Assembly (NCBI GenBank): GCA_049997955.1
Contig: JAEBDY010000013.1
Coordinates: 62,001-126,000 of the forward strand
Direction of reading: 5' to 3'
Length of the DNA stretch: 64,000 nucleotides
DNA from: Umezawaea sp049997955
GTDB lineage: Bacteria; Actinomycetota; Actinomycetes; Mycobacteriales; Pseudonocardiaceae
How positions within the stretch are numbered: position 1 is the first letter of the stretch; every line of letters starts with the position of its first letter. A program made the translations under genes and the position numbers. Below are positions 41,050 to 48,690 of this stretch, one piece after another. The notes beneath the pieces were generated by a model. That model was not told the DNA's origin. It saw nothing but the letters and a program-made list of their open reading frames with translations, and ran no database searches.

Positions 41050-41118
41050 AGGCCACCTCCGCCTGACGACGAAGAGGTTACGACGGGTGAAGGGCTTCCG
41101 TCTGCCGCCAATTCCAAG

Positions 41119-41137
41119 TTAGGCTCACCTAACCTAA
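41119..41137 (+). promoter_or_regulatory. IdeR/DtxR iron box upstream of the DUF2470 gene
   Basis: TTAGGCTCACCTAACCTAA matches the IdeR/DtxR consensus TTAGGTTAGGCTAACCTAA at 15 of 19 positions, including both outer half sites. It overlaps the start of an excellent ribosome site (AAGGAGGTGA at 41136-41145) for the GTG at 41149, so iron-loaded IdeR would block expression. The M. tuberculosis homologue Rv3839 is, from memory, also IdeR-regulated. Confidence 0.82.
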
Positions 41138-41148
41138 GGAGGTGAGCG

Positions 41149-41931
41149 GTGACCGAGCACCGACGTCCGCCTGCCCCGCACGCGGCCGAGCGCGCCCGCA
41201 CCATCGCCGCGCGCGGGGGCCGAGCCTCCTTGCTGCCCTCCACCGGTGACACGGGCGACGGCGTGCGGATCAGCCCGCTGCTGCACCACGTGCACGCGAA
41301 CGGCACCGCGATGCTGCTGCTGCCCGACGACCACCCGCTGGTCGCGTCGGCGTGGCAGGCGCCGCGGGCCGAGGTGACGGCGATGCTGGAGGTCGCCGAC
41401 CACGCGCCCGTCCGGCTGCGCGAGCCCGTGCGCGGACTGCTGTGGATCACCGGGTGGCTCCGGGCGCTGGACGGCCAGGAGGCGCGCGACGAGGTGCTGG
41501 CGGTCGTGGACCGGAAGGCGGACCCCCGCCTGCTCGACGCGGGCCACGGCGCCACGGTGCTCCGGCTGAACCCGGCGTCGATGGTGATCGCCGACGCCGA
41601 GGGCACGAGTTCGCTGCGCCCCGAGCAGTTCGCGGCGGCGACGCCGGACCCGTTCTGCACCCACGAGGATCACTGGCTCCGGCACCTCGAACTGTCCCAC
41701 CGGGACGTGGTGTCGATGCTCGCGAAGCACCTGCCGGAGGAGTTGCGCGGCGGGCACGTCCGTCCGCTGGGCCTCGACCGGTTCGGGCTGCGGCTGCGGG
41801 TCGAGGCGGCCGACACGGACCACGACGTGCGGATCGCGTTCTCCCGCCCGGTCGAGTCCCCGAAGGAGCTGTCGGTGGAACTCCGGCGTCTCGTCGGCTG
41901 CCCGTTCCTCGCCCAGACCGGCACGGGCTGA
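41149..41931 (+). CDS. DUF2470 domain protein, iron-regulated
   Basis: A 260-residue soluble protein. The C-terminal ~80 residues (DHWLRHLELSHRDVVSMLAKHLPEEL, VRPLGLDRFGLRLRVEAADTDHDVRIAFSRPV, ELSVELRRLVGCPF) form a DUF2470 domain, the module attached to HugZ-type heme oxygenases and some siderophore-interacting proteins. The N-terminal part (about 40-165) resembles a flavin-reductase-like split barrel as in HugZ proteins. A heme- or iron-utilisation role fits the iron box 12 bases upstream. No heme-binding His is certain. Start GTG 41149 is set by the strong ribosome site. Confidence 0.82.
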   Translation: MTEHRRPPAPHAAERARTIAARGGRASLLPSTGDTGDGVRISPLLHHVHANGTAMLLLPDDHPLVASAWQAPRAEVTAMLEVADHAPVRLREPVRGLLWITGWLRALDGQEARDEVLAVVDRKADPRLLDAGHGATVLRLNPASMVIADAEGTSSLRPEQFAAATPDPFCTHEDHWLRHLELSHRDVVSMLAKHLPEELRGGHVRPLGLDRFGLRLRVEAADTDHDVRIAFSRPVESPKELSVELRRLVGCPFLAQTGTG

Positions 41932-41976
41932 GCAGGGGCGACAGCACCGGCGCACGGGTCGGGCTAGCTTGCACAG

Positions 41977-42771
41977 GTGAACTGGCTGTCACCCCAACGC
42001 CCCGCGTTCCCCGAAGTGCTCCCCGCGGAGCAGCACCGCGGCTACCAGGTCGAGCTGTTGATCGTCTTCAGCGTGACCCTCGGCCTGTCCGGACTGCGGA
42101 GCCTGGTCCGGCTGCTGGACAGCCTGCTGCAACCGGTGCCGCTGAGCCAGCAGTCGGTCGCGCTCAACGTGTCGCAGGCGCGGTTCGACCTGCTGGACCT
42201 GGTCGCGCAGCTGCTCAGCGTGCTCCAGCTGGCCGCGTGGGGCGGGCTCGGCCTGTACCTGCTGTGGCGCGGCGGCATCAAGCTCCGGATGATCGGCCTG
42301 GACCGCACCCGGATCGGCCCGGACGCGCTGGGCAGCCTCGGGCTGGCCGCGGTCATCGGCATCCCCGGCCTGGCGTTCTACCTGGTCGCCTACAACCTGG
42401 GCATCAGCCTCGCCGTCCAGCCGTCGGTGCTCGACGAGACGTGGTGGCGGACCATCGTGCTGATCCTCGCGGCCGCGGGCAACGCGTGGGCCGAGGAGGC
42501 GCTGGTCGTCGGCTACCTGCTGACGAGGTTCCGGCAGTTCGGCTGGTCGGAGAACAAGGCGCTGCTCGCGAGTGCGGTCCTGCGCGGCTCGTACCACCTC
42601 TACCAGGGGTTCGGCGGCTTCATCGGCAACGTCGTCATGGGTCTGGTGTTCGGTCGGGTGTGGCAGCGGACGAACCGGTTGTGGGTGCTGGTCCTGGCGC
42701 ACACGATCCTCGACGTGGTCGCCTTCGTCGGCTACTCCTTGCTCCGCGGCCACGTGTCGTGGCTGCCGTAA
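41977..42771 (+). CDS. CPBP family intramembrane metalloprotease
   Basis: A 264-residue membrane protein with about seven hydrophobic segments. The CPBP/Abi motifs are visible: NAWAEEALVVGYLLTRFRQ (motif 1, Glu-Glu then Arg), SAVLRGSYHLYQG (motif 2, His) and VLAHTILDVVAF (motif 3, His). These residues coordinate zinc in the membrane. Members process prenylated or membrane proteins, or protect against bacteriocins; the target here is unknown. GTG 41977 is the start. It stands alone. Confidence 0.9.
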   Translation: MNWLSPQRPAFPEVLPAEQHRGYQVELLIVFSVTLGLSGLRSLVRLLDSLLQPVPLSQQSVALNVSQARFDLLDLVAQLLSVLQLAAWGGLGLYLLWRGGIKLRMIGLDRTRIGPDALGSLGLAAVIGIPGLAFYLVAYNLGISLAVQPSVLDETWWRTIVLILAAAGNAWAEEALVVGYLLTRFRQFGWSENKALLASAVLRGSYHLYQGFGGFIGNVVMGLVFGRVWQRTNRLWVLVLAHTILDVVAFVGYSLLRGHVSWLP

Positions 42772-42787
42772 GTGCGCACAACGAATC

Positions 42788-42838
42788 GCCTGTCTAAACC
42801 TGGATTTGCTGAACGATTCACTGCTGACAGGCTTTCTT
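42788..42838 (+). terminator. Weak candidate terminator after the CPBP gene
   Basis: GCCTGTC (42788-42794) can pair with GACAGGC (42826-42832), followed by TTTCTT. The stem is only 7 bp and the loop 31 bases, so support is modest. The rest of the 138-base gap before arcA is somewhat AT-rich and must hold the arcA promoter; I see no clear Arg-box. Confidence 0.3.
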
Positions 42839-42909
42839 GCGATCGACTTCACGCAATACGACCCACTTCAGGCAGACTATTTCTCCACTGAGGCGTTACT
42901 CTCGGAATC

Positions 42910-44157
42910 GTGACTGCGCACATCGCTGAGACGGACGCCATCGACGGTTCCCCCCACCCCGCACCCAGGGTGGAGAGCGAGGTCGGCCCGCTGCGCACGG
43001 TGCTGCTGCACCGGCCGGGCAACGAGCTCAAGAGGCTCACGCCCCGCAACAACGACCAGCTCCTGTTCGACGGCGTGCCGTGGCTGGCCAGGGCGCAGGA
43101 GGAGCACGACGCGTTCACCGAGGTGCTGACCTCGCGCGGCGCCGAGGTGCTGCTGCTGTCGGACCTGCTGGTCGAGGCGTTGAGCGACCAGCGCGCCCGG
43201 ATCGCGGGCATCCACAGCGCGGTCAACGAGCGGCGCCTGGGCATCGACCTGGCCGACGCGCTGCGCTCGCACCTGTCGACACTGGCCCCCGAGCCGCTGG
43301 CGCAGGCCCTGATGACCGGCATGACGTTCGAGGAGCTGCCCGCCGCCGAGGGCGCGTCGCTGGTGCGCAAGATGCACCACCCGATCGACTTCGCGGTCGA
43401 CCCGCTGCCGAACCTGCTGTTCACCCGCGACTCGTCGGTGTGGGTGGGCGACCGGGTCGCGATCACCTCGCTGGCGCTGCCCGCCCGCGCCCGCGAGACG
43501 GCGCTGACGGACCTGATCTACGCGTACCACTCGCGCTTCCGCAAGACCGGCCGCGCGTACGGCGCGCACTCGGCTCCGGTCGAGGGCGGCGACGTGCTGC
43601 TGCTCGCGCCCGGCGTGCTCGCGATCGGCGTCGGCGAGCGCACCACGCCCGCGGGCGCGGAGTCGTTCGCCCGCTCGGCGCTGGCCGACGGCCTGGCGCA
43701 CACCGTGCTGGCCGTGCCGATCGTCCAGGAGCGCGCCACCATGCACCTGGACACCGTGTGCACGATGGTCGACCGCGACGCCGTGGTCATGTACCCGGCC
43801 GTGCGCAACACCCTGTCCGCCTACCCGGTCCGGTCCGACGGCGAGGGCGGCGTGGTCGTCGACGGCCCGGTGCCGTTCCTGGAGGCGGCGGCCGAGGCCA
43901 TGGGCATCGACCGGCTGCGGGTGATCGACACCGGCCTGGACCCGGTGACGGCCGAGCGCGAGCAGTGGGACGACGGCAACAACACGCTCGCCGTCGCGCC
44001 CGGTCTGGTCGTCGCCTACGAGCGGAACGTGGAGACCAACGCCCGGCTGGAGGACGCGGGCGTCGAGGTGCTGCGGATCAGCGGGTCCGAACTCGGCTCG
44101 GGTCGCGGTGGGCCGCGCTGCATGTCGTGCCCGATCGACCGGGCCGCCCTGGTCTGA
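42910..44157 (+). CDS. arcA: Arginine deiminase
   Basis: A 415-residue enzyme hydrolysing arginine to citrulline and ammonia. Family motifs are VLLHRPGNELKRLTP near 31-45, LLFTRDSSVW (guanidino-group Asp), EGGDVLLLAPGVLAIGVGERT (Glu/Asp), MHLDTVCTMVD (catalytic His and Asp) and the C-terminal GGPRCMSCPI with nucleophile Cys404. All active-site residues seem intact. No ornithine transcarbamylase, carbamate kinase or antiporter gene is adjacent, so it is not part of a classic arcABC energy operon and may serve pH or nitrogen balance. GTG 42910 start. Confidence 0.95.
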   Translation: MTAHIAETDAIDGSPHPAPRVESEVGPLRTVLLHRPGNELKRLTPRNNDQLLFDGVPWLARAQEEHDAFTEVLTSRGAEVLLLSDLLVEALSDQRARIAGIHSAVNERRLGIDLADALRSHLSTLAPEPLAQALMTGMTFEELPAAEGASLVRKMHHPIDFAVDPLPNLLFTRDSSVWVGDRVAITSLALPARARETALTDLIYAYHSRFRKTGRAYGAHSAPVEGGDVLLLAPGVLAIGVGERTTPAGAESFARSALADGLAHTVLAVPIVQERATMHLDTVCTMVDRDAVVMYPAVRNTLSAYPVRSDGEGGVVVDGPVPFLEAAAEAMGIDRLRVIDTGLDPVTAEREQWDDGNNTLAVAPGLVVAYERNVETNARLEDAGVEVLRISGSELGSGRGGPRCMSCPIDRAALV

Positions 44158-44238
44158 GATCGTTGACACAGCGCGCGGCGCGGATCGCACGACGAAATCC
44201 GGTCCACGCCGCGCGCAAACGTTTGTCCCGAGCGATTC

Positions 44239-44297
44239 GTAGGATTGCCTAAGCTTTGTTTGGATTACCTTTCCAAACCTGCGCAAGCCTTACCTCA
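44239..44297 (+). promoter_or_regulatory. Tandem iron-box-like sites upstream of ferritin
   Basis: Two adjacent 19-mers resemble the IdeR consensus: GTAGGATTGCCTAAGCTTT (44239-44257, about 13/19) and TTTGGATTACCTTTCCAAA (44259-44277, about 12/19); the latter lies in a perfect dyad GTTTGGA-TTACCTT-TCCAAAC at 44258-44278. A partial third (AGCCTTACCTCAA) follows at 44285-44297. In M. tuberculosis IdeR binds tandem boxes upstream of bfrB and activates it, so a similar arrangement here is reasonable. Individual matches are weaker than the box at 41119. Confidence 0.55.
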
Positions 44298-44333
44298 AAT
44301 GCAATCAAACCATTTTTGCGTTAAAGTCGCAGC

Positions 44334-44891
44334 ATGGCTCTCAACGTGAAGAAAATCGGCAGCAAGACCAACAGGTTCCACGACCTGCTCCAGGCCCAGG
44401 TGCGCAACGAGTTCACCGCCTCGCAGCAGTACATCGCCGTCGCGGTCTGGTACGACAACGCGGACCTGCCCCGGCTGGCGTCGCACTTCTACAAGCAGTC
44501 GCTCGAAGAGCGCAACCACGCCATGATGATCGTCCAGTACCTGATGGACAACGGCCTCCCGGTGACCATTCCCGGCGTGGACGACGTCCGCACCGAGTTC
44601 GCCGCCGCCCGCGAGCCCGTCGTGCTCGCGCTCCAGCAGGAGAAGGACGTCACCGAGCAGATCGTCGTGCTGGCGAAGACCGCCCGCGACGAGGGCGACT
44701 ACATCGGCGAGCAGTTCCTCCAGTGGTTCCTCAAGGAGCAGGTCGAGGAGGTCGCGTCGATGAGCACGCTGCTCACCGTGATCGACCGCGCCGACGGCGA
44801 CCTGTTCCACGTGGAGAACTTCCTCGTCCGCGAGTCCGTGGGCGACGCGGGCGAGTCCGGCACCCCGCGCGCCGCGGGCGGCACCGTCTGA
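44334..44891 (+). CDS. bfrB: Ferritin (BfrB-type iron storage protein)
   Basis: A 185-residue four-helix-bundle ferritin that stores iron as a 24-mer. Ferroxidase residues are visible: NEFTASQQYIAVAVWYD (Glu and Tyr of helix A), EERNHAMMIVQYL (E-x-x-H of helix B), and QFLQWFLKEQVEEV (helix D Glu and Gln). No heme-binding methionine of bacterioferritin is obvious, agreeing with BfrB-type. The tail (SGTPRAAGGTV) resembles the flexible tail of mycobacterial BfrB. Tandem iron-box-like sites lie upstream, and a strong hairpin follows at 44920. Confidence 0.95.
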   Translation: MALNVKKIGSKTNRFHDLLQAQVRNEFTASQQYIAVAVWYDNADLPRLASHFYKQSLEERNHAMMIVQYLMDNGLPVTIPGVDDVRTEFAAAREPVVLALQQEKDVTEQIVVLAKTARDEGDYIGEQFLQWFLKEQVEEVASMSTLLTVIDRADGDLFHVENFLVRESVGDAGESGTPRAAGGTV

Positions 44892-44919
44892 CGTCCGAAC
44901 TGCTCACCTGAGCGCCTGC

Positions 44920-44957
44920 GAACGGCGCCCGTCCCGGAACTGGGACGGGCGCCGTTC
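44920..44957. terminator. Bidirectional hairpin terminator after bfrB
   Basis: A perfect 16-bp stem (GAACGGCGCCCGTCCC at 44920-44935 with 44942-44957) and 6-base loop between converging genes. It lacks a T-tract. Confidence 0.75.
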
Positions 44958-44985
44958 GGGCATCCGCCCCGGCGAGTCCGGGCGG

Positions 44986-45681
44986 TCAGTCGAGAAAGCA
45001 TTCCGGTGAGGCGAGTTGCATTCTTATCGTCGTCACCTCGTCGGTTCCCAGGAATGGACTTCCGGGACCGTCGACGAGGAACACGTAGGACCAGGACGGC
45101 GTACCGCCGGCGGAGAAGCTGAAGCCGTGCCGGTATTCGGCCGCGGCGGGATATCTCGCTTTGAGCTCCGACACGGTCGAGCCGACGCCGATGCCCATCG
45201 AGGTCTTCGCGGTGTCGGGGATGGTGATCCGCACGACGCCCGCCTTCGGGCTGACGACGACGGCGCCCACCATGTCCGGCTGGCCCTGGGTGTAGTACGT
45301 GTGGCAGCCGAGCGGGTCGTCCGGGCCCTGGGTGAGGAAACCGGTCGCGACCGCTTCCGCCTCGCTCATCCCGAGTTTGAGGACGCCGAAGCCGACCGTG
45401 CCGGACGAGGGGGTCTTCGGCTCGGCGGTGACGGTCGCGGTGACCGTGGACGGGCCCGCGGGGGGCATCGAGGAGGCGCCGCCGAGGCCGGACAGCGCGA
45501 TGCCGCCCGCCACGAGCGCGGCGACCGCGAAGGTGCTGCCCGCGCTCGCCAGCGCGATGCGCTTGCGCCGCACCCGACGCGCACCGGTCACCACGGCGTC
45601 GTCCGCACCGGGCCTGACCGGGATGTCCAACCGCTGGTCCCGGAACAGCCTGCGCAGTTCGTCGTCGAGGTCCACGGTCAC
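44986..45681 (-). CDS. Single-pass membrane protein paired with a SigE-type sigma factor
   Basis: A 231-residue protein: a short cytoplasmic part (VDLDDELRRLFRDQRLDIPVRPGADDAVVTGARRVRRKR), one membrane segment at about 45-67, a Thr/Pro-rich linker and an extracellular domain with two cysteines (PLGCHTYYTQG and SPECFLD). The location right behind an ECF sigma gene, with a 4-base overlap, suggests an anti-sigma-like or signal-sensing partner, though no ZAS zinc motif (HxxxCxxC) is visible. GTG 45681 is the coupled start; GTG 45675 is possible. Confidence 0.7.
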   Translation of the reverse strand: MTVDLDDELRRLFRDQRLDIPVRPGADDAVVTGARRVRRKRIALASAGSTFAVAALVAGGIALSGLGGASSMPPAGPSTVTATVTAEPKTPSSGTVGFGVLKLGMSEAEAVATGFLTQGPDDPLGCHTYYTQGQPDMVGAVVVSPKAGVVRITIPDTAKTSMGIGVGSTVSELKARYPAAAEYRHGFSFSAGGTPSWSYVFLVDGPGSPFLGTDEVTTIRMQLASPECFLD

Positions 45682-46166
45682 CCCCTCCCCTCCACGAGCC
45701 ACCCGAGCTTCGTCCGCAACGTTGCCATCGCCTTGCTGTTCTGGCTCTTGACCGTGCCCTTCGTGATGCCGAGCGAGTCGGCGATCTCCGCCTCGGACAG
45801 GCCCTCGTAGAACCGCAGCACGACGACCGCGCGCTGCCGCGGCGGCAGTTCGCGCATGGCCTGCCACAGCGGTTCGTGCTCCAGCCGGTCGATCGCCGCC
45901 TGCGCGGGCGAGTCGGGGAAGTCCGCGACGAGGTTCTCCCGGCGGAACCGCCGCCACCGGCTCACGTGGCCGTTGGCCATCGCGCGCCGCACGTAGGCGA
46001 GCGGGTCCGGCCCCTTGCCGAGCACGGACTGCCAGCGCGAGCCGACCTTCTCCAGCACCCCTTGGACGAGGTCCGCGGCGTCGTGCGGGTTGCCGGTCAG
46101 CGCGTGGCCGTACCGGAGCAAACCGGGCAACGACATCCGGACGAACTCGGCGAAGTCCTCCACCAC
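45678..46166 (-). CDS. SigE-family ECF RNA polymerase sigma factor
   Basis: A 162-residue sigma factor. Region 2 (FVRMSLPGLLRYGHALTGNPHDAADLVQGVLEKV, then AYVRRAMANGHVSRWRR) and region 4 (AMRELPPRQRAVVVLRFYEGLSEAEIADSLGITKGTVKSQNSKAMATL) are both present. It fits the actinobacterial SigE family 40-type, usually paired with a membrane protein. GTG 46166 is chosen for GGGGAGAG 5 bases upstream; the frame extends to 46442 with low-complexity sequence. The 238 bases between this start and the next gene hold its promoter; no clear motif is seen. Confidence 0.88.
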   Translation of the reverse strand: MVEDFAEFVRMSLPGLLRYGHALTGNPHDAADLVQGVLEKVGSRWQSVLGKGPDPLAYVRRAMANGHVSRWRRFRRENLVADFPDSPAQAAIDRLEHEPLWQAMRELPPRQRAVVVLRFYEGLSEAEIADSLGITKGTVKSQNSKAMATLRTKLGWLVEGRG

Positions 46167-46404
46167 CGCTCTCTCCCCGCCGAGAGCGGCCGTCCGTTCG
46201 ACGCCGTTCCCCGCGACACCGGCGGGCACTGGTGCGAGCACCGCACGCCCTCCTCCCCGACAGCCCCCACGACTGCCGATGGAAGGCACACGCGCGACCC
46301 GCCGCACCGGTTGCCGGTGACGGAGTAAGTCGGAGATCACGCTCGGGTTGGCGAATGGCACGCAACCTCCACGCGTGCGGAACGTCCTTGGTTGCCCGAA
46401 CCCG

Positions 46405-46743
46405 TCAGAAAGTTGTCGGCGGGCGGAACTCGCCGTCGTCACCGGGTGGGAACTCGACGACGCGGACGACCGAACTCACCGGGATCGGCCCGTGCACGTG
46501 GGGGAACCACACGCCGGTCGGGTGGCGGGGTTCGCCGGGTTCCCACTTCACCGGCAGCCCGGTCGGGTCGACGACCAGGAGCAGCAGGTCGGTGCGGCCC
46601 GCGTAGAAGAGGTTCGCGGGCAGGTGGACGCTGCCGGGGTCGGAGCAGTGCACGAAGCCGACGTCGTCGAGCGAGTCCGGCCGGATCTCGCCGCGCTCGC
46701 GGGCGGCGGCCCACTCGTCGCGGCCGCTGATGTGCAGGATCAT
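46405..46743 (-). CDS. DUF952 family protein
   Basis: A 112-residue protein, MILHISGRDEWAAARERGEIRP, GFVHCSDPGSVHLPANLFYAGRTDLLLLVVDP, and PHVHGPIPVSSVVRV, matching the DUF952 family, which resembles glutathione S-transferase-unrelated ADP-ribosyltransferase-like folds only distantly. The conserved His residues in FVHCS and PHVHGP are typical. The function is not established. It is separated from the upstream SEC-C gene by DnaA-box-like repeats and a terminator. Confidence 0.85.
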   Translation of the reverse strand: MILHISGRDEWAAARERGEIRPDSLDDVGFVHCSDPGSVHLPANLFYAGRTDLLLLVVDPTGLPVKWEPGEPRHPTGVWFPHVHGPIPVSSVVRVVEFPPGDDGEFRPPTTF

Positions 46744-46757
46744 CTATCCACATCCCC

Positions 46758-46778
46758 TGTGGACAACGTTGTGGACAA
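46758..46778. repeat. Pair of DnaA-box-like 9-mers
   Basis: Two direct copies of TGTGGACAA, at 46758-46766 and 46770-46778, 12 bases apart, in the gap between DUF952 and the SEC-C gene. TGTGGACAA is the complement of the actinobacterial DnaA box TTGTCCACA. Same spacing as in the array at 18952-19002. Confidence 0.6.
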
Positions 46779-46807
46779 CCTCGGGGAGCGCTGTGCGCTC
46801 CCCGAGG
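46779..46807 (-). terminator. Hairpin terminator of the SEC-C/DUF5926 gene
   Basis: A perfect 13-bp stem (CCTCGGGGAGCGC with its complement at 46795-46807) around the loop TGT, 6 bases past the stop of the leftward SEC-C gene. Confidence 0.8.
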
Positions 46808-46813
46808 CGTCAC

Positions 46814-47764
46814 CTAGCGGAGGGTGATCTGACGGCCGCGCAGACCCTCGCGGGCCCGCCGCTCGGCGTCGGTGATCGGCTCGTCCTCGACGCTGGCCAG
46901 CGCTTCCAGCAGGCGCTTGCCCAGCGCCTCGGCGGGACCGGCCCACTCGGAGGCGTGCAGCTCGCGGTCCAGGTCCCACACCGGGACGACCAGACCGTGC
47001 GCGCGGAACGAGCCCGCGTAGCGGGAGCCCTCGCCCAGGTCCAGCTCGCCGCGCACGTGCAGGCGCGCCATGGCGTTGAGCAGCTTCTCCTCGGCCTCCG
47101 GGCGGACCCAGCGCAGGTGGGCCTTGTCGCCCGCGTCGACCCAGTAGGCAGCCTTCACGCCGGGGGCGTCGACGCGCGCGGTCGGCAGGATCGCCGAGTT
47201 CGCCCGCTCCAACGACAGCGCCACCTCACCGGTGGGCTGGTTGTCCGGCGGCATCCACCACGCGAAGTCGTCGTGCAGGTCGGGGCTCAGTTCGGCGTCC
47301 ACGTCGAGGACGTCCTGGAGCCTGCCGGGGTTCTCGCCGTTGTCGGGGCCGACGACGGACAGCGCCTCGCCGGTCTCGGCCGCCTCGGCCCACCGGATCG
47401 CGCGGGCCAGGTCGCGGCTGATGTCGCCGGACCGGATCTGCACCTGGAGGCCGACGAACGCCGTGCCGTCACCGCGCACGAGCCCGGCCGCCGCCATCGG
47501 CAGCACCGTGGCCAGGGTGATCTCGCGGTCGCCCTTGGCGAGCGGCAGCCTCACCGTCGCGGACGGCACGAACTCGCGCAGCGCGATGAGCTCGCACTCC
47601 GAGGCCAGTCCCTCGAACGGACGGGACACCATCACGTCGCCGGGGCCGCCTTCGGAGCCGTGGCAGGCCTTGTACCTCTTGCCGGAGCCGCAGGGGCACG
47701 GCTGGCGGGGGTTGACCCCGTCAGTCGGCTTCGCAGCGTTCTTCACGGCCGTCCGCTTGGCCAC
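46814..47764 (-). CDS. DUF5926 family protein with SEC-C zinc motif
   Basis: A 316-residue soluble protein. An N-terminal SEC-C zinc-binding motif, RQPCPCGSGKRYKACHG at residues 20-36 (CxCxSGxxxxxCH), is followed by a large conserved domain of unknown function (LIALREFVPSATVRLPLA, DLHDDFAWWMPPDNQPTGEVA, GLVVPVWDLDRELHA). The SEC-C motif binds zinc and often links proteins to the Sec or ribosome environment. It is co-directional with, and 37 bases downstream of, the GDPD gene. Confidence 0.85.
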   Translation of the reverse strand: MAKRTAVKNAAKPTDGVNPRQPCPCGSGKRYKACHGSEGGPGDVMVSRPFEGLASECELIALREFVPSATVRLPLAKGDREITLATVLPMAAAGLVRGDGTAFVGLQVQIRSGDISRDLARAIRWAEAAETGEALSVVGPDNGENPGRLQDVLDVDAELSPDLHDDFAWWMPPDNQPTGEVALSLERANSAILPTARVDAPGVKAAYWVDAGDKAHLRWVRPEAEEKLLNAMARLHVRGELDLGEGSRYAGSFRAHGLVVPVWDLDRELHASEWAGPAEALGKRLLEALASVEDEPITDAERRAREGLRGRQITLR

Positions 47765-47801
47765 CTGTGGCCCTCCTCGCGCTCGCAGTCAGGGCGCAAA
47801 G

Positions 47802-48587
47802 TTATCCGACCGCGACCTGCTCATCCGAGGTGGGCACGCCTGCCAGGTGCTCGCGGGTCCTCGCGGGCCAGTTCGTGGCCAGGAACCGCACCCCGAGATC
47901 GCGGCAGAACTCGACGTCCTCGGCCGAGTCGACGGTCCACACGTAGGTGTCGTGCCCCTGCGCGCGGCTGCGCTCGACGTAGCCGGGGTCGGCGCGCAGC
48001 AGTTCCAGGTCCGGGCCGGTGTAGTCGGCCCACGGCGGCAGCCACCCGTCCCGGCCCTGCACCCCCATCTTCTCGATGAGCTGCACCGTGGGCAGGCGCG
48101 GCGTCCGCTCGCGCAGCTTGCGCACGGCCAGCGTGGAGAACGACATCAGCACCACGCGCGCCTCGTCCTTGGACTCGGGCCTGGTCAGCCCGAAGCGGCT
48201 CAGCGTCGCGGCGACCTTCGACTCGGTGCGGCCGGGGAAGCGGGCGGGGTGCTTGGACTCCACGAAGAGCGTCAGGTCGGGCCGGGACGCCACGACGAGT
48301 TCGAGCAGGGTGTCGAACGTCAGCACGCGCTGCGGCTCGTTGTCGTACCAGCTGCCGAAGTCCAGTTCGGACAGTTCGGCGAGGGTCATCCCGCTGACCC
48401 GGCCGGTGCCGGACGAGGTGCGGTCCACGACGTCGTCGTGGACGCAGACGAGGTGCCCGTCGGCGGTGAGCCGAACGTCGCACTCCAGGCCGTCAGCGCC
48501 CTGGGCGATGGCTAGTTCGAAGGCGGCGAACGTCAGTTCGGCCCGGTGGGCTGAGGCGCCGCGATGCGCGACGACGAGAGGCGACAC
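47802..48587 (-). CDS. glpQ: Glycerophosphodiester phosphodiesterase, cytoplasmic
   Basis: A 261-residue TIM-barrel enzyme that hydrolyses glycerophosphodiesters to glycerol-3-phosphate and an alcohol. VVAHRGASAHRAELTFAAF (catalytic His7 region), GLECDVRLTADGHLVCVHDD (metal Glu and Asp, second His), and LFVESKHP (Glu, Lys) are the active-site motifs. There is no signal peptide. Position next to ferritin mirrors Rv3842c (glpQ1) of M. tuberculosis (from memory). Start GTG 48587. Confidence 0.93.
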   Translation of the reverse strand: MSPLVVAHRGASAHRAELTFAAFELAIAQGADGLECDVRLTADGHLVCVHDDVVDRTSSGTGRVSGMTLAELSELDFGSWYDNEPQRVLTFDTLLELVVASRPDLTLFVESKHPARFPGRTESKVAATLSRFGLTRPESKDEARVVLMSFSTLAVRKLRERTPRLPTVQLIEKMGVQGRDGWLPPWADYTGPDLELLRADPGYVERSRAQGHDTYVWTVDSAEDVEFCRDLGVRFLATNWPARTREHLAGVPTSDEQVAVG

Positions 48588-48690
48588 GAGGTGGAATCGT
48601 CACCTGACCTGCGGTTAATGGTCAACTTGAAACGGATGAATCACTCGATAACTATTTGAGCTGACAAGCACATCGCGTGGACTTGGACAG

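Noticed and set aside
46167..46404. Longer N-terminus for the SigE-type sigma factor (start at 46442)
   Set aside because: The extension is Arg/Gly/Pro-rich with no sigma similarity, while GTG 46166 has a good ribosome site and normal family length.
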